Positions 23,795-34,875 are shown, counted from the stretch's first letter. The stretch: DNA of 64,000 bases from Mesotaenium endlicherianum (GCA_009602735.1 WELA01001776.1:62001-126000), one strand, 5' to 3'. Notes: a model not told the origin generated them from the letters alone. Translations and numbers: made by a program.

Positions 23795-23932
23795 TGTCGT
23801 GCGGTAGGAGGTCGGGTGCGTATCAATGACACAAGCAATGCATAATATGCAAGCAGGCTTTGCTGCAATGAAGTCTATAATACATGTGGCTTCATAGCCA
23901 AACGATAGTCACGAGTCAAATGTTTTAATTTC
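23795..23932. repeat. Segment X', inner copy of X
   Basis: Second copy of the X segment, between the 3' LTR and the interior of E. Its inner edge meets a run of seven C (23932-23938), which on the coding strand is a purine run like a polypurine tract. Confidence 0.85.
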
Positions 23933-23943
23933 CCCCCCAGCTC

Positions 23944-25755
23944 TCAGCCACAGGCTGATGGGCTGTGATCGCTGTCTAGAGCCAAAGCAGTGCAGTCGCT
24001 ACAAAACCGATCGCCAGCTGGCACGCGGGCCAACGGCAAGTCAAGGCAACCGATGTGGAAGTCGAGGTTGCAGCTGTCGCAGAGCAGCATGCTGACCTCC
24101 TGGCCGGGGCTGTGGCAAATATGGCAAGCCCAGTCCTTGGGCGACCTCGCGTCGCGGGGACGAATCTGCATGTCAAGGTTAGGAAGGTGGCATGGTCCAC
24201 AATTCTTTGTGTGGTCCTTGTGAAGACGGCCATCTGCGCCTTTCAGCTCTAGAACTCCTGACGCCAAGACACGCCTGACGCGTAGGATGACGGGCGAGCT
24301 GTTGGTGTCGAGGGTGTTCTTTGTCTGGCGTCGCAGGTAAACGAAGTCACCTGCGGAGAACTGCAACACCCGCGGGCAATAGGCTCCTCCATGGGTCATG
24401 GCATACCTCAGTGTGTCGCGGTGCTGAGCAATGCTGACGTTGTCCATGGCCATGGGCATCAGGCGTCGAAAGAGCTGTGCACGCTGCCCGATAAGAGCGC
24501 TCCACGTCTCGGGACTGTCCAAGTCCAAAAGGTTCTTGGCCACGGTCCTGGCTGCTGCGGGCAGGACTGGCTGTCGACCGTAGAGAAGGAAGTAGGGAGA
24601 ATGCGAGGCCAAGGAGGCCTACTTATTTAACCTGTACCCCATAGCCAACCATGGGAGGGCGTCGTCCCAGTGGGTGCTGTCGTGGGCCAGGCAGTACTTC
24701 CGCAACCCAAGCTTGACAGTCTGCACCATGCGCTCTACGAGGCCGTCAGCCTGGGGATGGTCGCGGGAGGTGGTGCGGTGATCGATCATCGAGCGCTCTA
24801 GCAGCTTTTGAAAGCTGCCCTGGAACTCTTTGCCTTGGTCGGTGAGGACCTCAGCGCAACCGCCAAAGCGGCTAAGGACGTGATCGAGGAAAGCCTGGGC
24901 AATCCCCTCACTGGCCTTGCTGGGCAACGGCACAAGCTCGATCCACTTGGACATGTGCTCAATCATCACCAAGACATAGAGGTTGCCTCGGCGAGACTTG
25001 GGCAGCTCCCCAGCCAAGTCGAGCGACCACCTGTAGAACAGCCCCTGGATAGGGAGAGGGCTGAGAGCGACGGTGCGGGCTGTGAAGCTCGAGCGCACCC
25101 GGTCGCAAAGTGTGCAGCTACTGACGACGTCGGCGACAACCTTAGTCATGCCGTGCCACCAGTACTCAGCTTGGAGGAGGCTGAGAGTGCGCTTAACACC
25201 GAAGTGTCCAAGCGTCTCGTGCACACGTCGCACCAGCTGGTTGCGTATAGCGGGCTCAGGGACCACCAGGACAGAGCCGTCCGCCATTACTCGCCGCATG
25301 CGCCCCTCCATGAAGACGAAGTCCGAGCTACGCTTGAGGACGCGGTCACGTTCGCGCGCACTAATGCCTGGGACCAGCTCCTTGGCCGTGACGTACTGCA
25401 GCACCGGGGTGTCGTCCCACACGTCCTCGGGCCCGCGCTGCCAATTGTCTTGCTCCTCAGCTGCTGCCAAGGCTAGTCGTCGAGTGGTAACAGTCACCAT
25501 GTCTAGGCTAGTGAGCCCTGCGGGCCGCACGTCGCCGTCAACGGTGAAGGCCAAGAATGCCGCTGCGTGCCAGGCCACTGGCTCATCCTCATCGTGGCGG
25601 GCTACCGTGAGGTCTCCCGAAGAGGGCAGCGGGTTGCGGCTGAGGCCGTCAGCGTCCAGGTTTGTCGACCCTGGACGATGATGCACGTCAAAGGTGTACT
25701 CCTGCAAGATGAGCGCCCACCGTGCGTAGTTGCCCGTCAGGCGCTCCGACGTCAT
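23944..25755 (-). pseudogene. Element E integrase with C-terminal PHD finger
   Basis: In coding order, the end of RNase H (FDVHHRPGSTNLDADGLSR) is followed by the integrase zinc-binding block (HETLGHFG, then SSCTLCDRVR). The catalytic core comes next, with WSLDLAGELPKSRRGN, VLTDQGKEFQGSF and HPQADGLVERMVQ (D, D, E). After the C-terminal part (FSAGDFVYLRRQTKN) a C4HC3 PHD finger lies at about 23992-24132. Its spacing is C-X2-C-X11-C-X2-C-X4-H-X2-C-X14-C-X2-C, including LLCDSCNLDFHIGC. PHD fingers read histone H3 tails, so this probably replaces the chromodomain as a chromatin reader. The copy is a fossil. Confidence 0.9.
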
Positions 25756-27297
25756 GAGTCACTTGAGTGGCTGATGGTCGGTGACCAAGCGGAAGTGGGT
25801 GTCGTAGAGATAGTGCCTGAAATGCACAATCGCCCATACTGCTGCCAGGCACTCCCCCTCATAGGAGCCGTAGTTGCCCTTGGCACGGTTGTTGCTGCGG
25901 TTGGCGTACGCCACCACATGCTTGAAGCCGTCATGCTCCTGTACCAGCACTGCTCCAAGCCCTGCCTGCGACCAGTCGGTGTGGAGGATGAAGGGCTTCT
26001 GATAGTCAGGACGCCGTAGTACTGGGGCGCTCACCAACAGCTCCTTGAGTTTGTCAAACGCTGCCTGCTGCTCTGGTCCCCATACGTAGGCAACGCCCTT
26101 GCGTAGCAAGTCGTTGAGCGGCTTGGCCAGCTCGCTGAACCCAGGCACAAAGCGGCGATAGTAGTTGGCAATGCCAAGGAAGGCCCTCAACTGCGAGAGG
26201 TCGGTCGGCGGCGGGATGCCTGTGATGGCCGAGATCTTGGCCAGCTGAGGAGCCAAACTACTGGAAGACAGAAGATGCCCGAGGTACTCCACCTCCCGGG
26301 TCCCAAAGGTGCACTTGCCTGGATGGCACTTGAGCCCAACGGCCTGCAAGCGGTCCAGAATTGTAGTGATATGCGCCACGTGCTCCTCAAACGTCTCACT
26401 GAAGACGAGCACGTCATCGATGTAGCACCGAGCAAAGGCGAGCCCTGCCAGCTCCTTATCCATGACTCGCTGGAAGGTGGCAGGAGCGTTCTTCAAGCCG
26501 AAGAGCATAGCCCTCCACTCGTAGAGACGCTGCGATCCCCAAAAAGTCGTCTTATGCTGGTCCTCCTTCGCAATGAGTATCTGGTTGAAGCCCTGCCTCA
26601 AATCCAGCACCGAGAACCAAGTACAAGCGCCGATGTCGTCGAAGATTTCGTGAGGGGTCGGCATAGGATATCTGTCCTGCTCAGTGACCTCGTTAAGCTT
26701 ACGATAGTCACCGCACATCCTCTTCTCAGACCAGTTGCCTGAGGCGTCCTTCTTAGTTGGCATGACTGTGGGCGCAGCGTAGGTGGAGGCAGACTCACGA
26801 ATGAGCTGACACTCTTCTAGCTTGCCTGTCTGCGTGCTGATCAGGTCGTCCTCAAAGCGACTGTAGCGGTAGCGCTTCTGGAAGATGGGCACGTCTGTCT
26901 GGAGGGGCATCCTCATAGGGTCGCCTGTGTAGCACCCAAGATCGTGCATGCCGCTGGCAAAGCTGGCACTGCGCCGTGCATCCAGCAATGCCGTTAGCTG
27001 AGCAGCCTGTGCCCTAGTGAGAGTCCCCCCCAGCTTCCAAGTAGGGACAGCTGGTGGTGGCTCCTGCGCTGCAGCTGGCGCCTCCTGCCCTGCTGCTGGC
27101 GCGATCTGTGTGTCTGCAGGCGTCACCTGTCCTGCAACTGGCTCCACTCGGCCTGCCTCAGGTGCCCTCTCCTCGGCAGCTGCTGCCATCTGCCCTGCAC
27201 CACCTGTAGGCGGCGGAGAGCGTGGAAAAAGAAACGGGGAACGAAACTCCCTGGGTTGCTGTGTGGACTCCTGTCTCCTCCTGCCCCCCCCCAGCAA
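25756..27297 (-). pseudogene. Element E reverse transcriptase and RNase H
   Basis: This is a long open stretch starting with an Ala/Pro-rich linker. RT blocks are KRMCGDYRKLNEVTEQDRY, FSVLDLRQGFNQILIAKED, MLFGLKNAPATFQRVMD and the catalytic CYIDDVLVFSETFEEH. The RT-RNase H connection contains LRAFLGIANYYRRFVPGF. RNase H shows HTDWSQAGLGAVLVQEHDG and LVTDHQPLK. It groups by eye with Ty3/gypsy, distant from A-D. Confidence 0.93.
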
Positions 27298-27405
27298 ACC
27301 AGAACGAGGACCAGGACAAGGCGCAGGCGGCTGCTGGGAAGCTGGACCCTCGCGTTGGGAATGCCAAGTCGTACCAGGCGGGGCGCGGCCGTCGTCGTCG
27401 GAATG

Positions 27406-28572
27406 TCAATCCATGGCGTCATAGAACTGGTCCATCTCAGGATGACGAGCCTGGGCGTAAAGGGGAGTCAGGGCCTGTGTTTGCAGGAGAAGCCACGTCA
27501 AGACGTTGGCATCAATAGCCTGGCCAAGGAGACGCACGCGGTTGACCTCGGTGATGCCGTCCACCTGTGTGAGGTGCGGAGGATAGCCCATCGCACGCTC
27601 CATCTCCATGGCACGGGCTCGTTGGAACATGCCAGTCTTGAGGTCAATGATCATGCCGCGCTGGTCGCCCACGTAGGCCGCGCTATCGTAGCGACTCACG
27701 AACGTAGGAAGCGCCCGCGTGACGTCGCGGAGGACCTCACACTGGGCCTGAGAAGGATGCGGAAGGGCGACCACGCGCTGGGCCTGGCGCGCCACGTCGA
27801 GGATGGAGTCAACGTTGCGCGTGTGGCGTGGATGTGCGGCCGCTAACGCCTCAAGCGTGCCTGGCATGGCCAGGTTGGTGAAATAGGCGCGCACACGATG
27901 CGCGAAGGAACCAATCTAAGCGGCGTCGATGACAGCCTCACGACCAACGTAGCTGCTGCAGAGGGCAAAGTCGGCGCTGACGTTGGGCTGCGAATCGTGG
28001 CGGACAGCCACGTTCTCCAACACCCAGGCGAGCGTGTGCGGCGGCTGGCGGTCCTCAACCATGTTGAGGACGCGGAGCAGGTGCCAGAACAAGGCCGTAC
28101 GCGGGTCACCAAGCGCGTTGCCCCGTCCCGCAATGGAGAAGCCCTGGCACTCCCAGCCAGCAATGATGAGGTCAATGGGCCCGAGGCGCGTGATGTGCTC
28201 GGCGGTAATGTTGCGGATGTCCATGGGCCAGTCAGTCTGGGCGCGGTAGAAGGCATGCTCAGGGAAGAGGTCTGGGAAACGCTCGTGGCATAAGGCCATC
28301 TGCCTGTGGGCGACCTGCTGCGCCTCGCCATCGGGGTCCACGTAGACGTAGCGACGTACAGGGATGCCAGCCTGCAGGGTGGCCAACAACCCTGTCGCAA
28401 TGACGGCAAAGAGTTTGACAAGGACAATGCCGCCGGGACGCTTGTCGAGCTGTGCGGTGTAGATAGGCATAGGAAGGGGGCGACAGCCCAGGGCGGGATC
28501 GCCGGCCTGCGCTGGCGGTGGATAAGAGCGCAGCAGACTGTGCTGATGGGGCCCCATGCGGAGGGCCGTCAC
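27406..28572 (-). pseudogene. Element E DNMT3-like C5 cytosine DNA methyltransferase domain
   Basis: Within the first open segment (27916-28572) the SAM-binding motif I reads LFAVIATGLLATLQAG (about residues 54-69). Motif II is YVYVDPD. DIRNITAEHI and GPIDLIIAGW lead into the catalytic loop CQGFSIAGRG (about 142-151), and motif VI is VLENVAV (about 184-190). The second segment (27406-27894) has RAYFTNLAMPG, close to the FWGNLP block of DNMT3. It then has MERAMGYPPHLTQV and NRVRLLGQAIDANVL, matching motifs IX and X. Such enzymes methylate carbon 5 of cytosine in DNA. The motif spacing and the GPIDLIIAG block resemble DNMT3 rather than DNMT1. It sits on the same strand between protease and RT, so it belongs to the element, not to a host gene. 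Fossil copy. Confidence 0.88.
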
Positions 28573-29387
28573 TGCAAGCTCTGCGTAGTGGCGAGTAAGT
28601 CAAGGAATGTGGTCGAGCAGCGGCTGCGGGCGAGCCGTGCGAGAATGTGCCTGATAAGTGCGCCAGCGCGCACGCGCGTCTTGCAAGGCCTCCTCGGGCA
28701 CTGGGCGGGCCAGAGCCTGCGCGTCGCGCACGCACTGCTGCTGCCACCGGTCCCTTGTCCTGTAGTCTGCGTGGTGTGAAGCGGCGTGGGCCAGCTGCTC
28801 TGTGGCGGTGCGCTGGGGCAGCTGGGAATGCTGATCAAAGTACGAACGCAGCCGCTCGCAAAGATCCGCCTGAAGGGGCACTGTGCAGACGGAGCGCTTG
28901 TCCCACTGTGCTGCCTGTCGAGGACGAACGAGCTGACGTGGGGCGAGTTGGACTCGCAGGCGCAGCGGCAAAAGAGATGGGAGTTGGACGTGCTCCCGCT
29001 GGTTGCGCTGCATGGGCCCTGCGCGTGTTGCGTGTGGATGAGGATGGAGGTCGCGGAGGCGCGTAGCGGTGCGGGCCACCTTATGAGGAGGTGACCCAGA
29101 CGGCCCGTCGCCGGCTATGTGACTGCGCGGGACGTTGGTAGGCCAGCCAGGCGGCGTGGGTATAATGCGTGGGCTACAGTGGTGGAGGAAGACTGTGCGT
29201 CATGCTCGCGGGGGCGGAGATTGCGCAGACCGTCATACGGCAGTGTGACTGAGCGTGGGCTCGTCTCGCGCAAAGGAGTGACCTCTCTCCCCTCGCGAAG
29301 AGGAGTGACCTCTTGTGCGTCCCTGTGAGTGTCGCGCAGAGGTGTGACCTCGCGTGTACGCCGGTCTAGGGGCAGAGTGCGACGTGC
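28573..29387 (-). other. Element E spacer between protease part and methyltransferase
   Basis: Holds an Arg/Gln/Ala-rich open stretch (28600-29079) with no domain I recognise. It could be an N-terminal extension of the methyltransferase module or a linker. The adjacent 29080-29387 shows nothing recognisable. Confidence 0.4.
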
Positions 29388-30770
29388 TTAGCGTAGAGCT
29401 GGCCCGGCGTAGGGGGAAGGACCTGTACGCCGAGGACCGAGGATGCTGGTCTTGGCCACTGTCTGATGCGCAGGTCCGGCACGCGGGTCGATAGCGGAGA
29501 AAGGTACCGTGGAGGCAGTGCTGGCGGAGGCGCAACCTGACCAGCCTGTGCTCAGGCTGTTGCCAGCGAACAAGTGTGTGACGTCACGGCACTCGTTGCT
29601 GGTCAAACAGTCGTGCTGTATCGGACGACTAGACCCGCCGGCGCATGGATGGGCTTGACGGAGATTAGCCGTGGTCTCTTGTGAGAGAGAACTAAAGCCG
29701 GGAGGCCCTGTAGGCTGGCGTCGGACGCGAGCTGTAGGCGTGGGCGGCAAAGGCTCTGCCGATGGCTGGGCTGCGGGCTCCTCTGCGGCCTCCTGGGACC
29801 ACTCTTGCCACTCCTCCTCCTCGCTGCTCAATGACGCGTCGTTGGACCTGCCTGGGAACGCTGCCTGCCTCATGGCCTCGTCCTCAGACGTGGTAGTGCG
29901 TGGCCATGAGTCGCCTGTCCTGTGCGACGGTGAGGATGAGGGCGACTGGGAGGCCATGCGGTACTGGATGGCGACCCCCACAGGCACGTCATGCCGTACG
30001 TGGACGTGTGATCTCAAGGAGGGTCCGCTCGTCGCAGGAGGCTGTGGCTGAGGTATGGCTGCTGCGGCTGTGGCTGCGTCATGAGCGTGAGCTGCAGCAG
30101 TAAGGGCAGCCGTGGCAACGGCGTGTGCCTCTACGGCGTCTGCCGCCATCTGACGCATCATGGCGTTATGCGCGGCGTAGATCCGCACTGTCTCCCTGGC
30201 TTGTGCGGCTAAAGCGTTAGCCTGCTCCTGGGGCGTGAGGTGGAGCTCAGCACCAGACAGCTCGGGATCCTCCTCCTGCGTCTCCAGTAAGTCGGCGCCA
30301 ACGGAGACCTCATCATCCTTGGCTCCCCCATTATCGGTCTGAACTACAGACCGATCGTCATCCAGCGCCATGAAGCCGTAGAGGGTGGACTCAGCTGAGC
30401 GATGATCCATGATGTCAAGTGGCACAGATGCAGTGCGGGTCCCCCCTGACTGCCAGTCGGGTCGATAGAAGACCCTCTCCACCCAGTTATCCATTGCGGC
30501 GCCAATAGGAAAGAGCACGTTCTGGCCAAGGAGCACGTCGAAGGTCTCGGAGCGAGTGACCAACGCATGCTGGTGGATGGTCGTCTCATCCGGAGTGCCG
30601 GGCCGAAAGGTGAAACGAAGGGCCAGCCGCGTGCGCCCGGTGACGGTCTTGGACGTGCCGGCAGCGGTGTTGATCCGCGTAGGCGAATCCTCTAAGTCGG
30701 CTGACGAGAGGCCCAGCTGGCGGAAGTAGCGCAGGCTGATGAGGACTGGCTGGGCGCCAGTGTCGAACAT
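29388..30770 (-). pseudogene. Element E aspartic protease and Ala-rich acidic linker
   Basis: Starts with a retropepsin active-site block FDTGAQPVLISLRYF, then RINTAAGTSKTVTGRTRL and FDVLLGQNVLFP (the late I/L-L-G block). A long low-complexity linker follows: Ala/His-rich helices with AAADAVEAHAVATAALTAA character, a Ser/Pro-rich part, and a DASLSSEEEEWQEW acidic stretch. The protease would process the polyprotein. The linker leads toward the methyltransferase. Confidence 0.82.
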
Positions 30771-31002
30771 GATGCGCTGCGGAGCTTACGTGTTGACTAG
30801 CACGATGCCCTGCGAATTATCCAAAAATGCAGCGTTAGACGTGCTGATCATGCTGCGCTCATGCGCAAGTCGCGCGGGTGCGAAGAGCACCGCGGCTGCC
30901 GCGTCTGATGCAGACCTGTTGTCAGAGGCGCGCTGGCTGGCCCTGCGCGCCTAGAGCAGTAGCTAGGTCGCCTGCCGTGTGGCCTCCATCGACACGCCAA
31001 GC

Positions 31003-33270
31003 TCAGCGAAGGAGACTGCGGGCATGCGGTGAAGCGCCAGCGAGATGACCTCGGCGCTGAGCTGCATCGTGGTCATCGACAAGGCTATCGCGTGAGGCGC
31101 GAAGGCCGCTGGCGCTGCTGGCGTGTCCAGCACGCGGAATGAGCGGGGCAGACGCGGCGCCTCCTCCGTGCGACGTCCCTGAACCGGCCCGGCGCGCTTC
31201 TGTGCCACCGCTGGGCGTCCGGCTGCCACCAAAGCGTGCTTGCGCCGTGCGCTGCCGTCTTCTGTGCGGCCTCCAAGTGGCACTGTGCGTGCGCAGCAAA
31301 CCAGAATGGGGCCGCACGCGGCTGCAGCAGCAGGCACAGCCGCTCGGACAGCCAGTACCTGAGCGGCTGGCACACCTAGCGCTGGCGTACCTGGCGCAGG
31401 TGCTCCCAGCGCGGATGCACCTGGCGCTGGCGCGTTCGGTGCAGGCGCACCTGGCGCTGGTGTACCTGGCGCTGGTGCTCCCAACGCGGATGCACCTGGC
31501 GCTGGCGCACCTGGCGCTGGCGCGTTCGGCGCAGGNCGCTGGCTCGGGTCCTCCAGCAGCTAGCGCCTCGGCAAACGCCGGTGCCTCCGTCGGGACGGCT
31601 GTCCATACCAGCGCCGCTTTGGCCGCAGGCGCTTCGGCTGCTGGTATGAACGCCGGAGCTGGCGCAGGCTTGGCTGCTGGCAATTTAACAAGTGGCGCTT
31701 CGAGGGCGCCGCTGGGCCTGCCAGGTCGCGTCGCCCGACCGGGGCCAGTGTCGGTATCGGCTGCCCTAGGCAAGGCACGTGGCGCCCTCCAGGTAGAGCG
31801 CGCGCTTGCCGGGACCCTCGCTACGCTTATCGCGCAGTTCCAAGGGTTTTGTGCGCAGCCAGGGTTTAAGCCTTGGCTGTGCGCAGCCGTGTGTGTGCTG
31901 TCGCAGCTCCAAACGAAGATACAACCGCACAGCGCGATTGGAGATGTCGCTCCCTGACTTGGGACGACAGTCGTGGCCGCCAGATTTGCGCTGGCTGAGC
32001 CGGACTGCGTGCGCGTGCCAAATGGCAGCACGTGTGCGCAAGTGCTGTACGCAGCGGCTGACGTGGCTGTCGTGAGGTGGTCGCGTGGCGGGCTGCTGAG
32101 CGAGCGTCGCAGTGCTGTGCGCGGCGTGTGCGAGCGTGTGTAGAGAGGCGCACATGTGAAGCTGCCGTCAGGCAAAGTCTCGCCAGCCGCGCACGCGTCA
32201 GGTGCGACGGCTGCTGGCGCGGCTGCCGGGACTGGCGCAGGGGCGGTCGCTGGGAGGCTGCCATGTGGCGCCTCCCAATTGATCTTGGGATTGCAGGGGC
32301 GCGTGGCCGATCCGGCTTCAAGGTCCGCGTCGGCTGCCTTGGACGCCGCCCGTGACGCCCTCCTTCTGGCGCGGGCGTACGCCGAGGCCCCCATAGCGCG
32401 AATTGCGTTGGCGCGGGGATTTTGGGCGCAGCCAGGGTTTAAGCCCTGGCTTTGCGCAGCCGTGAGCGTGCCGTCAGCGCTCCGCACGGCAATCTGGCCG
32501 CACAGCGCAATCAGGGATGCCCCCTCCTGACTAGGAATGGCGATCGCAGCCGCCGAATCTGCGCTGGCCGTGCCGGACTGCGTGCACGCGCCACGTGGAA
32601 GGACGTGTGCGCCGCTGGCGTGCGCAGCTGCTGCTGTGGCTGCCGAGCTGCGATCTTGTAGCTGGCTGCCCGGCAAGTTTTGCGCCGCCGTGCGAGGTGT
32701 GAGCGGACGCGTGAGCGCGCAAATGTGCGCGTGGCTGCCGGCAAGAGCGGCCTGGCCTGCCGAACATGTGGCAAGGGTCGGCGCGTGCTGGACCCTGCTG
32801 CTTGCAGCAGCCAGCAGGGTGAGACCCTCCTGGCGTTGCCGGCTGGTGCGCAGATCTGCGCACAGAATGGCGACGCGTATGGCAAGGGCCACGACAGCCG
32901 TGTGTGCTGCAGACGTGTCACTCAGCTGGCGAGCACGCCTTGTCGCGACAGCTGTCAACACGCAGACTGCTGGCAGCACTGCTGGCGTCAGCAGGACGGC
33001 ACAGGCCAGAGGGGCTGCCGAAGCCTGCGGCTGTGCTGGCGTGTGTGCCGGACCGTCTAGGGGCGCGTTGGGAGCTGCAGCGTCTATGACGCCGGGTAGC
33101 GAGATTGCGTGCGCCTGCAGCCTGCCATCTGGCAGCCCGACCGAACGAGCGTAGCGGCTGCTGACGAACATCAGCGCAGAGTGCGCAGGTCTGGCAGAAG
33201 CGTCTGCGCAGACGTCTGCGGCGCTGGTCGCCGTAGCTCTACCGTGGGGCGGGTGCGTGCGATGCTGCAA
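31003..33270 (-). pseudogene. Element E GC-rich duplicated open frame between gag and protease (unknown)
   Basis: Some 750 codons without a stop, Ala/Pro/Arg/Ser-rich, lie between gag and protease. The frame contains two tandem units of about 190 residues. They share AHVLP, TQSGxASA, IALCG and QGLNPGCAQNP blocks, and are seen in DNA as repeats about 573 bp apart. A short GAPAP-type repeat (about 31370-31540) lies near its end. I do not recognise a domain. High GC alone can keep such frames open, so its coding status is uncertain. The N at 31536 is an assembly join. Confidence 0.5.
31340..31540. repeat. Short-period GC-rich tandem repeat in E
   Basis: Iterations of a GGCGCTGGCGCACCT-like 15-bp unit sit inside an approximately 80-bp unit that occurs twice. 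On the coding strand it gives PAPGAPAPG-type peptides. Confidence 0.75.
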
Positions 33271-33297
33271 CGTTGCTGTAGCGCCAGGTGCCAGCCT

Positions 33298-34740
33298 CTA
33301 AGGCTGCCACGTGTTGGCATCGTGAAAGTGCGCAGGAGCTGCGCAGACGCCAGCTGTCGGAGCTGAAGCGTCGGACGACGGGACGCGTGCGAAGAGGGCT
33401 CCGCACGCGTCGTAATTGTCGGTGGAGACAAGACCGCGGAGTCTGACGATCTTTGCGTTGGCCTCTACGAGGGCGTCGCTGACGTCGTCGAAACTGTAGT
33501 AATGAGCTCCGGGGGTCAGCGCGGCGTCCATCGTAGCCGAGGCTGCCGTCATCGGGGGACGTCCACCCGTGCGAGGGTTGCGCATGCCCCGAAGTCCTGC
33601 TGCTGGCGCAGGGCCGTCACGAGCACGCCCGTTCTCGACGTCGCGCTTCTTTTGCAGGCATACGATCTGCAGGTGGCCGGCCTTGCCACAGTAGGTACAG
33701 TCACTGGGCTTGCCATTCTGCACAATAGTGCAGTTCTGGCGAGAATGGCGCGTCTTCCCGCAAGACCAACAGGGGTCGCTTGTCGTGGCGGCCATGGAAA
33801 TGCGGCCATGCGGAGCCCCGCGCTGGTGGGTCTGCTGGGACAGCTGAGAGCGCTGGGGCTGCTGCTGCTGGGGTTGGCGAGCCGGAGTTGGGCACATCGT
33901 CGTGGATGGCAGCACCAAAGACTCCTGGCGAACGCCCGTGGATGCGAGGCCTACACGGTCGCTAATGTTGCTTCGTGCGGCGGCTAAGCTCTGCTTCTCG
34001 ACTGAGAGGTAAGCGTCCTCCAGCGAGTACTTGGAGCCGATGTGGTAGATGAGAGGAGCCATGGCTCGCTCCCTCAAATGTGGCTCTACGGCGCGCAAGA
34101 AGATCTCCGTTGGCTCCCGGTCAGTGACGGTGCCAACGTCTCGGCGAAGGTGCGTCAAGCGGCGGTACATCATGCGGATCATCTCATTCTTGCGGCGGAA
34201 GAAGTGGTGCAGCTCGTACACCTTCTCTTCGGTCGCGGCCTGGAACTCCTCCCTGAGGACGTCCCAGAAGGCCTTGACCGGGTCAGCGAGGGGGGGTCTC
34301 CACTGGGGGTTCTCCCACAGGCTGTGTGCGTGCATAGATCTCGTCACCCTTCAACGAAATGTGTCACGGGCCTCGTAAAGGAGATAGCGCATGAGCGTAT
34401 AGAACACGTCACGCTTAGTGAGCGCGGGCGTCTTAAGCCTCGCGGTCACGAACTCAGCCTCGAACTCTGAGATTGTGTCGTCCAGATCACAGGTTCCTGG
34501 TCTGCCGCTGAAGCGGAAGAGGGAGGACCTGTCAGCCTTGACCTCGTGGTCACCTGCCATGGGATACCAGGAATTGTGGTAAGCCCAATGGGAAGGCTGC
34601 TCAGGGACAATCACAGGGAGCACGAGTGCCGGCTGTTCCCCTTCAGAGGGTTCAATGACAGTACTGAGATCGGAGTCTGAGTCTTCTCCACTAACACCTT
34701 CGTAGTAAGGCTGGTAAGCACGCCCACTACGGGTAGGCAT
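33298..34740 (-). pseudogene. Element E gag region with two CCHC knuckles
   Basis: Starts MPTRSGRAYQPYYEG at 34740, continues through an acidic stretch and a capsid-like part (FWDVLREEFQ, YRRLTHLRRDVGTV, FLRAVEPHLRERA). It ends in two zinc knuckles, CWSCGKTRHSRQNC and CTYCGKAGHLQIVC, both CX2CX4HX4C. It would form particles and bind RNA. Relic F carries a worn version of the same region. Fossil copy. Confidence 0.88.
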
Positions 34741-34875
34741 ACGCTGAAGATTCTAATTGCGTGCAGGCAAAGAGAGATCTTTTTAGAAGTAAGAAGTGTG
34801 TACTCTCCAGAGTGAGCACCTCAAGACTGTAATCTGGTAGGAAAACAACTAATGAAGTCTGGCCCAAAAGATCAC
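34741..34875 (-). other. Element E leader between 5' LTR and gag
   Basis: Short leader. The bases next to the LTR read GTGATCTTTTGGGCCAGAC on the coding strand, which I could not match to a tRNA 3' end, unlike the clear iMet sites of A-D. Confidence 0.55.

Noticed and set aside
23992-24132. Independent host PHD-finger gene
   Set aside because: The finger follows the integrase C-terminal block in the same open stretch, with no start or intron between them.
24808-25681. Plus-strand open frames over the E integrase
   Set aside because: They are shadows of the integrase codons on the other strand.
27406-28572. Host DNMT3 gene fragment
   Set aside because: It is on the same strand as, and directly between, the protease and RT of E, inside paired LTRs, so it is part of the element.
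31340-31540. CRISPR-like array
   Set aside because: The units are contiguous low-complexity repeats without unique spacers, in a eukaryotic retroelement.
31139-31957. Long plus-strand open frame in E
   Set aside because: It is antisense to the element and explained by high GC and repeats; no domain and no partner.
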